Shown: piece after piece, positions 6,155 to 13,751 of the stretch | Layout of the letters: the number at the start of each line of letters is the position of its first letter | Numbering within the stretch: position 1 is the stretch's first letter | NCBI GenBank assembly: GCA_002789015.1 | Contig: PFSJ01000026.1 | Location: 1-50,295, forward strand | Source: a candidate division WWE3 bacterium CG_4_9_14_0_2_um_filter_35_11 | GTDB taxonomy: Bacteria; Patescibacteriota; WWE3; 2-01-FULL-39-13 | Reading direction: 5' to 3' | DNA: 50,295 bases | Position numbers and translations under genes: made by a program | The notes under the pieces: model-generated | The model's input: only the letters and a program-made list of their open reading frames with translations | Databases searched by the model: none | What the model was told of the DNA's origin: nothing

Positions 6155-7144
6155 ATGCTTATGGAAAGAACTTTAGCAAGCAAATTCACAATACTTATTT
6201 CAAGCTTATTACTCGTCGTTATTATATCCGCAGTTTTGGCATATGCCTATTATTTGAATGAAATTATATCGCCGATAAATGTCCAACAGGATCAACTAAC
6301 ATTAGTTATCGATAAAGGCATGGGCATAACTCAAGTCGGAGAATATTTAAAAGATCAAAAATTAATAAAATATCCGATTACTTTAAAAGTTTATATGTAT
6401 CTAAATCCAGGAAAATCGATTCAAGCTGGATATTATGAAATTGATACCAAAGATCTTAATTTAACTAAATTGATAGACATTTTCCAAAAAGGCTCATTCG
6501 AAAGAAAATTAACATTTATAGAAGGATGGCGGACAGAAGAATATACAGATTATCTTGAAAAACAAATGGGTTTTGAATTCGCTAATAAATTTTCAAAAAG
6601 CAGTTTGTTAAAAGAAGGATATATGTTTCCTGACACATATATTATTGAACAGGATTATGACCCAGAAAATTTAGCATCATGGATGAGAAATACATTTGAT
6701 AAAAAAGTGCCAGAAGAATTATTCGATAAGGCTGCTCTTCGTGGACTTTCAAAAGACGAAGTTATGATTGTTGCTTCAATTTTAGAAAGAGAAATGAACA
6801 TTCATTCTGAAAGGCCAAAAGTCGCTGGAATTTTAATCAAAAGATGGAAAAATAATTGGGCTATGCAAGCTGATGCAACTGTTCAATATGCAAAAGGATA
6901 TGATGGAAATTGGTGGCCAAAAGTAACAAGAGAAGACTTAAAGAATATTGATTCTCCTTATAATACGTATCAGTCTAAAAATTTGCCCCCAGCTCCAATT
7001 TGTAATCCAAGTTTGGATTCATTCGAGGCTGTTGTTAATTATGTGGAAACACCTTACTGGTTTTATATAACTGGGAATGACGGAGTCACAAGATATGCGG
7101 AAACCCTTGAAAAGCACAATCAAAACGTTGCTAAGTATTTATAA
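6155..7144 (+). CDS. mltG: Endolytic murein transglycosylase MltG (YceG-like)
   Basis: A 329-aa membrane-anchored lytic transglycosylase that cuts nascent glycan strands and so sets their length. One N-terminal membrane helix (residues about 12-33) is followed by a LysM-like region (LVIDKGMGITQVGEYL) and the catalytic YceG domain. Family motifs seen are EGYMFPDTY, ASILERE with the catalytic Glu, MQADATVQYA and SPYNTYQ...LPPAPICNPS. The start may be ATG 6155 (GATAAT ends 6 nt before it) or ATG 6161. It works with the mur products encoded further downstream. Confidence 0.93.
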   Translation: MLMERTLASKFTILISSLLLVVIISAVLAYAYYLNEIISPINVQQDQLTLVIDKGMGITQVGEYLKDQKLIKYPITLKVYMYLNPGKSIQAGYYEIDTKDLNLTKLIDIFQKGSFERKLTFIEGWRTEEYTDYLEKQMGFEFANKFSKSSLLKEGYMFPDTYIIEQDYDPENLASWMRNTFDKKVPEELFDKAALRGLSKDEVMIVASILEREMNIHSERPKVAGILIKRWKNNWAMQADATVQYAKGYDGNWWPKVTREDLKNIDSPYNTYQSKNLPPAPICNPSLDSFEAVVNYVETPYWFYITGNDGVTRYAETLEKHNQNVAKYL

Positions 7145-7216
7145 AAATAAAAATCATTTAACAAAAATTTAGAACTTATTAAAGGATATTTCATCTTCAT
7201 CTGGTATGTTTTTTGT

Positions 7217-8779
7217 ATGTCATTTAGTAAAGTTTTTACAGGTGCGATAGTTGGGCTTGATGCGCATCTAGTTGAAGTAGAAGTAAATATCGATTATCAC
7301 GGATTTCCCGGTTTTGTAATTGTAGGGCTTCCTGCAAAAGAAATTGATGAAGCAAAAGAAAGAGTCAGATCAGCAATAAAAAATTGTGGATATCAATTTC
7401 CAAATAGAAAGATAACCGTAAATTTAGCGCCAGCAGATATTCCGAAAAAAGGTGCATTTTACGACTTGCCAATAGCAATTGGAATTTTAGTCGCGTCTGG
7501 GTTTATAACTAAAGATATCTCTAAATACTTTATTATCGGCGAACTTTCTTTAAATGGAGATGTAAATAAAGTTGCAGGCGTAATCCCTTTGTCGCTTTTT
7601 GCTAAAGATAATTTTGAATATATATTTTTGCCTCACGAGAATTCTTTGGAGGTTGAATTTGTAAAAGGTTTGAAAGCAAAGCCAGTTAAATCTTTGTCTG
7701 AAGTTATTGACGACATAAATGGTGACAAAAACCTAGACCTAATCAAAGTTCGTTCATATTTGGAATATATAACTGAATTAAAAAGTGAAAGCAAAGTTGA
7801 AATTGATTTTAAAGATATAAAAGGCCAGGGAATTGCAAAAAGGGCTTTGGAAATCGCCGCGGCAGGAGGCCACAATATAAGTTTAATTGGTCCTCCGGGA
7901 ACTGGGAAAACTCTTTTGTCAAAAGCATTAGTTTCGATTTTGCCTAATCTCCAAGAAAGAGAAGCTTTTGAAGTTACTAAAATATATTCGATTGCAGGTC
8001 AGCTGAAAAAGGAACAGCCATTTATTTCTTCCAGGCAATTTCGTGCTCCTCATCATTCGACAAGTAAAGCCGGCCTTTTAGGCGGAGGAAATCCGATTGT
8101 TCCTGGTGAAATTTCCATGGCACATCGCGGAGTTTTATTTTTAGATGAATTTCCAGAACTTCCAAGAGAGCATATCGAAGCGTTAAGACAACCGATTGAA
8201 AACCATGAAATTAGAATTAGTCGTGCTTCGGGTGCTGTTATATTCCCGTGCAATTTTATGCTGATTATTGCATCAAATCCGTGTCCGTGCGGTCAATATG
8301 GGAATCCTCAAAAGCAATGTAATTGTGGACCATATCGAGTTAAAAAATACCAAGAAAAATTAAGCGGTCCGATAATTGACCGTATTGATTTGCATGTTGC
8401 TTGTCAGATGATTTCTGTTTCTGAAATTGAATCAGAGTTTGGTCAAAAAGGCGAAGAAAATGAACTTGAGGCTTCTTTAGAAATTAGAAAGCGCGTTCAA
8501 AAAGCGCGTGATATTCAAACAAAAAGATATAAAGGACTTGAAAATATTTATTCTAATTCTGATTTAAACGGTCCAGATATTAAACAATTTTGTGAACTCG
8601 GTTTTGCACAGAAAGCATTAATGGCAAAAGCTGTAACTAATTTTAGATTGTCGGCGCGCGCCTATTATAAAATTCTAAAAGTCGCGCGCACAATTGCCGA
8701 CCTTGCGGAAGCGGAGTCAATATCCATCAATCACTTAGCTGAAGCTTTGCAATATAGATTTATAGAATGGAAAGATTAA
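7217..8779 (+). CDS. comM: ComM/YifB family AAA+ ATPase (Mg-chelatase-like)
   Basis: A 520-aa protein with the three-part ComM layout. An N-terminal Lon-protease-like fold (about 1-180, GFPGFVIVGLPAKEIDEAKERV) is followed by an AAA+ core with Walker A GPPGTGKTLL and Walker B VLFLDEFPEL. It ends in a C-terminal Mg-chelatase domain with SARAYYKILKVARTIADL. The segment CPCGQYG...QCNC has four Cys typical of the family. ComM is a hexameric helicase that promotes branch migration during natural transformation, so the gene hints at DNA uptake and recombination, which is known for CPR relatives. A TATGTT hexamer ends 6 nt before the ATG. The 3' end overlaps the convergent small gene by 20 bp. Confidence 0.93.
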   Translation: MSFSKVFTGAIVGLDAHLVEVEVNIDYHGFPGFVIVGLPAKEIDEAKERVRSAIKNCGYQFPNRKITVNLAPADIPKKGAFYDLPIAIGILVASGFITKDISKYFIIGELSLNGDVNKVAGVIPLSLFAKDNFEYIFLPHENSLEVEFVKGLKAKPVKSLSEVIDDINGDKNLDLIKVRSYLEYITELKSESKVEIDFKDIKGQGIAKRALEIAAAGGHNISLIGPPGTGKTLLSKALVSILPNLQEREAFEVTKIYSIAGQLKKEQPFISSRQFRAPHHSTSKAGLLGGGNPIVPGEISMAHRGVLFLDEFPELPREHIEALRQPIENHEIRISRASGAVIFPCNFMLIIASNPCPCGQYGNPQKQCNCGPYRVKKYQEKLSGPIIDRIDLHVACQMISVSEIESEFGQKGEENELEASLEIRKRVQKARDIQTKRYKGLENIYSNSDLNGPDIKQFCELGFAQKALMAKAVTNFRLSARAYYKILKVARTIADLAEAESISINHLAEALQYRFIEWKD

Positions 8780-9017
8780 TTTTGAGAATCCAAAGTGAAA
8801 TTATTATGCCAAATGCAAACGTAGACAAAATTATTGTTTTAACAAAATCCTTTTTAATAAGTTTAATATCACTGGTTGAAGACTTTGATGAAACTCCGGT
8901 TTCGGGAGACTTCGAGGACGGCTCCTTTTTAGTAGGTGTAAGTCCTCCAGATTTCAATTGTGCGCGAAGTGCTTCCACTTCGCGCCTTAATTCTCTAGTA
9001 TTTTTAGTTTCTGGCAT
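8760..9017 (-). CDS. Small membrane protein with N-terminal coiled coil
   Basis: An 85-aa protein: residues 5-23 form a short heptad-like helix (TRELRREVEALRAQLK), followed by a Ser/Lys/Pro-rich linker and a single membrane helix at about 58-82. The plus-strand frame over the same bases (8767-9027) is less plausible because it lacks any such organisation. Function is unknown; such small coiled-coil/TM proteins often act as envelope or division accessory proteins, which is only a guess. A TATTAT box lies 9 nt before the ATG on the minus strand. A perfect 10-bp hairpin lies within the coding sequence. Confidence 0.6.
   Translation of the reverse strand: MPETKNTRELRREVEALRAQLKSGGLTPTKKEPSSKSPETGVSSKSSTSDIKLIKKDFVKTIILSTFAFGIIISLWILKINLSIL
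8962..8985. repeat. Perfect GC-rich hairpin inside the small membrane protein gene
   Basis: Arms 8962-8971 and 8976-8985 (GCGCGAAGTG/CACTTCGCGC) with a 4-nt loop. It encodes part of the RREVEALRA helix, so it is not a terminator of that gene. A 10-bp stem is only mildly surprising in 50 kb. Confidence 0.6.
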
Positions 9018-9090
9018 ATTAGAGTAATAATATCATGCTAAACAATTTAGACAGAATAGTTTTTCTATATTGGTATCATTAATTTCAATA

Positions 9091-9105
9091 TATAATCAAT
9101 CTATG
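9091..9105 (+). promoter_or_regulatory. Leaderless promoter of the BRO-N gene
   Basis: A perfect TATAAT at 9091-9096 followed by 6 nt and the ATG at 9103. The -35 region (TATTGG at 9068) is weak. The spacing also decides the start codon, since a TTG at 9070 would lie upstream of the transcript. Confidence 0.65.
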
Positions 9106-9951
9106 AATATTGAAAATTTAGACTCAATTACAGTTTTTGAAAATTATAGGATTCGCCGTGTGTATGATGGGATAGCCGAGGTTTGGTATTTTTCTGTGAT
9201 AGATATTGTTGCGGCCCTTACTGATCAAGGGAATTTTCAATTGGCAAGAAATTATTGGAAAGTCTTAAAAAATCGACTTAAAAATGAGGGTAGCGAAGTG
9301 GTTACAAAATGTAACCGGTTAAAACTTTTGGCAGAGGATGGAAAAATGAGAAAGACCGATGTTGCTAGTGTCGAAACGATTTTGCGATTAATTCAGTCGA
9401 TCCCGAGTAGGAAGGCTGAGCCGATAAAGCTTTGGCTTGGAAAAATTGGGTATGAGCGGATGCAGGAAATGGCTGATCCTGAAAGAACGATTGATCGTGG
9501 TCGTGAATATTGGAAAAAACAGGGAAGAAGTGAAAAATGGATTCAACAGCGAATGACAGGTCAGGAAACCAGAAATAAACTAACTGATTATTGGGGATCT
9601 CATGGAGTTAATAAAGATAATGAATTTGCGATTTTAACTAATATTATTCATCAGGAATGGAGTGGTTTTTCTATTAGTGGTCATAAAAAATTAAAAGGAA
9701 TTAAAACGCAAAATCTTCGGGATCATATGAGCGAGGCAGAATTAATATTTGCTGCATTAGCAGAACTTTCGACACGGCAAATTGCTGAAAGCACGCGCTC
9801 TATAGGACTTACTGAAAATATACTTCCGGCCAAGAAAGGTGGAAGAATTGCAAAAGATGCCAGAAAAGCGCTTGAAGCAAAAACTGGTAAGTCTGTTGTT
9901 ACAGGAGAAAACTTCTTGCCAAAAACTGTTAGGAAATTAAAAAATAAATAA
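9103..9951 (+). CDS. BRO-N domain protein (phage antirepressor-like)
   Basis: A protein of about 282 aa with an N-terminal BRO-N domain (about 1-110). Visible features are the TVFENYRIRRVY opening, WYFSVIDIVAALTD, a basic middle, then SVETILRLIQSIPSRKAEPIKLWL. The C-terminal half (GYERMQEMADPERTIDRGREYW, then GFSISGHKKLKG) is a conserved extension in the bacterial antirepressor/DinD-related proteins common in Bacteroidetes and CPR. BRO-N domains bind DNA and are used by phages and mobile islands to overcome repression; the role here is unknown. A relic of a DinD-like gene follows at 9983, so this spot has held more than one gene of this type. Confidence 0.8.
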   Translation: MNIENLDSITVFENYRIRRVYDGIAEVWYFSVIDIVAALTDQGNFQLARNYWKVLKNRLKNEGSEVVTKCNRLKLLAEDGKMRKTDVASVETILRLIQSIPSRKAEPIKLWLGKIGYERMQEMADPERTIDRGREYWKKQGRSEKWIQQRMTGQETRNKLTDYWGSHGVNKDNEFAILTNIIHQEWSGFSISGHKKLKGIKTQNLRDHMSEAELIFAALAELSTRQIAESTRSIGLTENILPAKKGGRIAKDARKALEAKTGKSVVTGENFLPKTVRKLKNK

Positions 9952-9982
9952 TTAGATCAATTTTGACTTATTTAATCTTTGA

Positions 9983-10105
9983 CTTGACCTTGACTATGAC
10001 CGTTGGAAAAATTTTGAGAATGCAATAAGTAAAGCGAAAGTACCAGATCATTTTCGTGACGTCGCGAAAACAATCTTAATGCCAAAAGAAGCTAGTAGTA
10101 ATTAG
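9983..10105 (+). pseudogene. Relic of a DinD-like (DNA-damage-inducible protein D) gene
   Basis: A 40-codon open stretch ending in TAG reads DRWKNFENAISKAK directly followed by PDHFRDVAKTILMPKEAS. Intact DinD-like proteins have a W-x-NF-x-x-AI-x-KA segment, then roughly a dozen residues, then DHF.(D/E)V.K..PMPKGA and a long 'SRYACYLIAQN' region. Here the connecting residues and everything after the MPK motif are missing, and there is no start codon. I read it as a truncated remnant. Confidence 0.6.
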
Positions 10106-10131
10106 TAATTTCGAAATTTTGATCGAAATAG

Positions 10132-10692
10132 ATGATACTATCAAAATACCTTGAAAGAAAAATAAGGTTCAAACACATACTCTATTTCAATATAATATCT
10201 CTTATTGGCATTATCGTAGTTGGATGGTTTAGGCTAGAAGAGATAATTGCTAATCCGTGGTATATGGATAGGGTAGAATTTTTTTGGGATGCCAAAGTAC
10301 TGACTAACTATTTCTGGGGATCGCTTGGAATGTTTGTTATCATGTTTTATGTGGCCTTGCTAATTTTGTTTTTTAACATATGTTTGTTATCGTGGCAAAA
10401 ATTTACTGGGCGTGTGTTTAATAAGGTATCAATTAAGGCTATTTTTTTAAGAGGAGATCGAGTAATTATTAATATTTTTCGTTTAGTAATTTATGTTTTC
10501 CTTCTCATCCCAATATACTTTCTTGGTGAACCGATCATTTATGCGAGAACCTTACTACCATTCACACTTTTGTATCCGATTATAATTTTTGTTGCGATAT
10601 TTTCCCATGGATTACAATTTATCGCAATTCTAGAAAAATTTTCTGCATACGTTAGAAAAAAATATCGAGTGTCAGGAATTTTCAATTATTAA
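10132..10692 (+). CDS. Four-helix membrane protein, paralog of the protein at 35170-35724
   Basis: A 186-aa integral membrane protein with about four hydrophobic segments (approximate residues 18-38, 62-88, 112-132, 140-165) and basic loops. It is not a family I can name. Its second half aligns by eye with the minus-strand protein at 35170-35724. Both have a R-L-V-x-Y-x-x-x-x-x-x-P-Y/I-x-L segment, then LPFT followed by a hydrophobic run and the shared HGLQ near the last helix, ending in a basic tail. The two proteins are also nearly the same length (186 and 184 aa). It stands beside decayed genes here. It could be an orphan copy of the two-gene unit at 35170-37042. Confidence 0.6.
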   Translation: MILSKYLERKIRFKHILYFNIISLIGIIVVGWFRLEEIIANPWYMDRVEFFWDAKVLTNYFWGSLGMFVIMFYVALLILFFNICLLSWQKFTGRVFNKVSIKAIFLRGDRVIINIFRLVIYVFLLIPIYFLGEPIIYARTLLPFTLLYPIIIFVAIFSHGLQFIAILEKFSAYVRKKYRVSGIFNY

Positions 10693-10730
10693 GAAGTTTC
10701 TGGAAAGTTTTAAACAAAGTTTTACAAATT

Positions 10731-11050
10731 ATGAAACTTAAATTATTTTTTTTGCTCATACAATTACTGTTAGTATTTTTTCTATCAACAGAAGCGTCGA
10801 ATGCACGAAGCCCTTTGACATCAAATGCTTATATTAATAATGCTCAAAGTCAAACACCACTTTATTATTTAGGTTCCAAAACTTCTCCAAACAATTTGTA
10901 TAAATTAGAGGCTTTTAGCGGAGATTATAATGTAGAGTTATAAAGACAATTATGCCTGATGAAGTTACTCTGATTTCAGATGGTATCAAGGGGGGAATTA
11001 GCGAACAAAACGGCTGGGAAATTCAATATGCCATGTCTGCAGAACTTTAG
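10731..11050 (+). pseudogene. Decayed gene for a secreted protein
   Basis: The first frame (10731-10943, 70 codons) begins with a good signal peptide (KLKLFFLLIQLLLVFFLST, cut near SNA) and a short polar part, then stops. A second frame opens at ATG 10952 and runs to TAG 11048-11050 (PDEVTLISDGIKGG, then WEIQYAMSAEL). It is offset by one base and continues the same composition. I infer one small secreted protein broken by a frameshift near 10930-10945. I do not recognise the family. If the second frame is not related, the first is simply a 70-aa secreted peptide. Confidence 0.4.
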
Positions 11051-11466
11051 ATGATTACGATTTCTACATCTTTAAATGATTTTAGGTTTTTGTCTGCTCC
11101 GTAGAAATATTTGCATTTTTCAACCTTGGCGGTTGCCAAATGTATTGAGTCCGGAGATCGATAATTATACCTTGCTCGAATTTCAGAAGCACCGATCAAT
11201 ATTTCTTTAGAAATATTGATAAGCTTTAAGCTTGGCATGTAATCCTCTATGTTTTTATATAAATTTAGTATCTTGTTGTTTCTTTCCTTATTTGGCAAAA
11301 CTAATAATTCCAAGTACAACAATTCGCTACTTATAAGCTGTATATTTTTATCTATTGATTCTTCAAATATGGATTCGACCTTACTGGTGTATTTAGGATT
11401 GTTTTCAAAGTAATATATAAATAGGTTTGTGTCTATATAGATTTTTGAATTTGCTACTAATTCCAC
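11047..11466 (-). CDS. PIN-domain toxin (VapC-like), second pair
   Basis: A 139-aa PIN domain: YIDTNLFIYYFE holds the first Asp, SSELLYLELL the conserved Glu, SPDSIHLATA the third acidic residue, and YFYGADKNLKSF the last Asp. This is a Mg-dependent RNase toxin by family. It overlaps the AbrB-type antitoxin gene upstream by 10 bp. The sequence differs clearly from the PIN proteins at 1072 and 22747, so the three pairs are separate acquisitions rather than recent duplicates. Confidence 0.85.
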   Translation of the reverse strand: MELVANSKIYIDTNLFIYYFENNPKYTSKVESIFEESIDKNIQLISSELLYLELLVLPNKERNNKILNLYKNIEDYMPSLKLINISKEILIGASEIRARYNYRSPDSIHLATAKVEKCKYFYGADKNLKSFKDVEIVII

Positions 11467-11696
11467 GAATTTCGTTCGCTATCTAAGTAACCCTTGCTTT
11501 TTTTATACATTTTTTCAGATATGCCCTTAAGCGATTTGAGTGTATTATTTGTTTCGGGAGTTAATGTTGCATATTCGACACCGAGTGCATCTTTAACGAC
11601 TCCCCATGTTAGCCTATTGCCAGGTTTTACTCCAAGTTGTTTTCTTATTTTTGAAGGAATTGTGGTTTGATATTGTTTCGACATTTGCGACTTCAT
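11457..11696 (-). CDS. AbrB-type antitoxin (VapB-like), second pair
   Basis: A 79-aa protein with an AbrB fold at the start (SKQYQTTIPSKIRKQLGVKPGNRLTW) and a polar tail that should bind the PIN toxin. The start may be ATG 11696 or the ATG four codons later. Upstream, GGTTT (11700-11704) and AAACC (11714-11718) form an inverted repeat close to the start, a candidate autoregulatory operator. Confidence 0.82.
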   Translation of the reverse strand: MKSQMSKQYQTTIPSKIRKQLGVKPGNRLTWGVVKDALGVEYATLTPETNNTLKSLKGISEKMYKKSKGYLDSERNSWN

Positions 11697-11763
11697 AATG
11701 GTTTAACTTTACCAAACCGTTTAAGATTTGTAAATCGTTTATCTGAATTAGTTTTTTCCCTCT

Positions 11764-11793
11764 TTGACTTGACCTCCTAAGTGACGCTAAAAT
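11764..11793 (+). promoter_or_regulatory. Promoter of the DUF3048 gene
   Basis: TTGACT (11764-11769), an 18-nt spacer and TAAAAT (11788-11793). The end of the -10 box is 7 nt before ATG 11801. This favours that codon over ATG 11792, which overlaps the box. Confidence 0.6.
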
Positions 11794-11800
11794 GTACTCA

Positions 11801-13159
11801 ATGAAAGAAGAAATTATAAACAACAACTCTGCCGGATCCGAACTGGATTCTATAAGTAGTTTAGTTTCTGAACCAGTAAAAAAGAAAGATGTTATTAGAG
11901 TTATTTCAAGCGAGGAGTCAGACAGCAAGAGAAAGTGGATTATTATAGTTTTATCCATAGTGGCTGTGTTGCTTGTTTCCGGTCTTGTTTATGCATTTGC
12001 ATTCTCTCGTGGAAGTATTATCAATCCTTTAGCCGATAAATCTGGTAATACAGGTTCGGGTGGTCTTTCAGGAATTCTTTCTAAAGATCAAATGTTTGAA
12101 GATCCAATTAATGGAATGCTTTTTCCTAAAGATGAAGCTAAGAATTTTCGAAATAAGAAGCCAATAGCAGCCATGGTGAATAATTATGTAATTGCAAGAC
12201 CAAGCGCTGGTCTTTCTAAGGCTGATATTGTGTATGAGGCCGTCGCAGAAGGTGGAATAACAAGGCTAATGCCTGTTTTTTATTCGCGAATTCCAAGTGT
12301 CGTAAGTTCGATTAGGTCTGCAAGATATTATTTTGTTCAACTTGCATCTGCATATAGCGCAATTTATGTGCACTGGGGAGCCGCCTATGTTCCTGATTGT
12401 CAAAAGGCTCCTGCTACTTCGAGCTCGTATTGTCCTCCTGTTAACGGGCAAGTTGAAACAAATCCAGCAGTTGATGCTTATGACATGATTGTCAAATTAG
12501 GAGTGCCTAATCTAGATGGCGGAAATTACTCCTGTGATAGTGAAAATTGTGCTTTTGGAAGAGATCCAAATAAAGTAGGCAAAATTCCGTTGGAACACAC
12601 TGCATTTACAAGACTTCCTTTAATTTACGAACTAGCAAGAAAAATAAGGCCTCAAGATAGTTGGAATACGTTTACAGAATTTACTCCTTGGAAATTTAAA
12701 GACGAAGCAACTTTGGCAGATCGTGGGAATATAGGGCAAGAAACACCAATCACTTACAATTATTGGGATACAATGGCTGGTTTTAATGTTAAATGGGTTT
12801 ATGATAAAGAGAAAAATGAATATATAAGGTACCAGGGAGATGTAAAACAAATTGATGGTTTGTCAGGTGAAGAGCTTCGCGCGAAGGTTGTTGTAATACG
12901 TTTTACAAAACAAGAATTAGTTGGTGATAAGAAGAGTCATTTGTATCACGACATAGTTGGAAGTGGAAAAGCCTTGATTTTTCAAGATGGAAATGTCATA
13001 AATGCAAGTTGGACACGTTCAAACCCTGATGTTCTTGACGTGTATACTGATTCAAGTGGAAATGAAGTTGAATTTGTAAGAGGACAGATTTGGGTACAGC
13101 TTGTTCCTACGGATAATGTAGTGACATATGGAAAAGCTGAATCTGTTATGTCTCAATAA
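11801..13159 (+). CDS. DUF3048 (YerB-like) membrane-anchored envelope protein
   Basis: A protein of about 452 aa. After a cytoplasmic N-terminus of about 45 residues there is one membrane helix (WIIIVLSIVAVLLVSGLVYA) and then the two DUF3048 domains. Signature pieces are INGMLFPKDEAKNFRNKKP, the ARPSAGLSKADIVYEAVAEGGITR motif split across the N domain, and SIRSARYYFVQLA. The C domain includes the PEST-like 'FTKQELVGDKKSHLYHD' stretch and ends GQIWVQLVPTD. DUF3048 proteins are extracytoplasmic and of unknown biochemical function, often lipoproteins in Firmicutes; here anchoring is by a helix. An insert with four Cys (DCQK...YC) near residues 195-215 may hold disulfides. Confidence 0.85.
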   Translation: MKEEIINNNSAGSELDSISSLVSEPVKKKDVIRVISSEESDSKRKWIIIVLSIVAVLLVSGLVYAFAFSRGSIINPLADKSGNTGSGGLSGILSKDQMFEDPINGMLFPKDEAKNFRNKKPIAAMVNNYVIARPSAGLSKADIVYEAVAEGGITRLMPVFYSRIPSVVSSIRSARYYFVQLASAYSAIYVHWGAAYVPDCQKAPATSSSYCPPVNGQVETNPAVDAYDMIVKLGVPNLDGGNYSCDSENCAFGRDPNKVGKIPLEHTAFTRLPLIYELARKIRPQDSWNTFTEFTPWKFKDEATLADRGNIGQETPITYNYWDTMAGFNVKWVYDKEKNEYIRYQGDVKQIDGLSGEELRAKVVVIRFTKQELVGDKKSHLYHDIVGSGKALIFQDGNVINASWTRSNPDVLDVYTDSSGNEVEFVRGQIWVQLVPTDNVVTYGKAESVMSQ

Positions 13160-13160
13160 A

Positions 13161-13742
13161 ATGTATTTATCTGACATTATTACATCGGAAGTAAGAATTA
13201 AGCTTTTAATTGAGCTTTTTTCTGAAACTAGAAAACATTTATATGTTAGAGAACTAACAAGAAGAGTAGGAACTGAAATAAATGCAGTCAGAAGAGAATT
13301 AAAAAGATTAAATAAAGCAGGAATAATAAAAAAAGAAAAAAGAGGGAATCGACTTTATTACTTGTTAAGAAAGGACCACCCATTTTATTTTGAATTAACC
13401 GGAATGGTTGCAAAAGAAGCTGGAATCGGTAAGGGCATTATCGAAAATCTTTCTGATTTAGGAAAAGTCAGATTATCTCTTTTATCAACTGAATATGCAG
13501 AAGGCAGAGAGTCTGCTAAAAACGAATTGGATCTTTTGGTAGTCGGTGATATAAATCTTCCAAAACTATCAGAGATAGTTAAAGAGGTTTCCGCACTTTC
13601 GAAAAGGGAAATAAACTATACCGTTTTAGGAGAAGAGGAATTCGAATACTTAAAAAATAGAAGAGACGCTTTTTTACTTTCGTTTTTAATGTCACCAAAT
13701 ATTTTCCTGGCAGGTGATATTATGAAGATGTCGTTAACTTAA
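13161..13742 (+). CDS. Winged-helix regulator fused to a nucleotidyltransferase-like domain
   Basis: A 193-aa protein. Residues about 1-75 form an ArsR/MarR-like winged helix (LIELFSETRKHLYVRELTRRV, then INAVRRELKRLNKAGIIKKEK, with the wing at RGNRLYYLLRKDH). Residues about 95-190 look like a minimal nucleotidyltransferase fold whose ELDLLVVGDI corresponds to the usual D-x-D strand. Proteins of this build are common in CPR and archaea and are thought to be transcription factors. I choose ATG 13161, two nt after the stop of the DUF3048 gene, rather than a GTG/ATG inside that gene. It lies directly upstream of secD, and could regulate it, but this is not shown. Confidence 0.75.
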   Translation: MYLSDIITSEVRIKLLIELFSETRKHLYVRELTRRVGTEINAVRRELKRLNKAGIIKKEKRGNRLYYLLRKDHPFYFELTGMVAKEAGIGKGIIENLSDLGKVRLSLLSTEYAEGRESAKNELDLLVVGDINLPKLSEIVKEVSALSKREINYTVLGEEEFEYLKNRRDAFLLSFLMSPNIFLAGDIMKMSLT

Positions 13743-13751
13743 ATATCCACA

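Noticed and set aside
8767-9027. An 86-aa plus-strand frame after comM.
   Set aside because: The minus-strand frame over the same bases has a coiled coil, linker and membrane helix and a plausible promoter; the plus-strand frame has no such organisation.
9976-11775. A 15-base direct repeat (tctttgacttgacct) at 9976-9990 and 11761-11775 that brackets the orphan membrane protein, broken gene and TA pair, as if marking an insertion.
   Set aside because: About one chance pair of identical 15-mers is expected in 50 kb, more in AT-rich DNA, and the second copy overlaps a promoter-like TTGACT. Not enough to call an insertion boundary.
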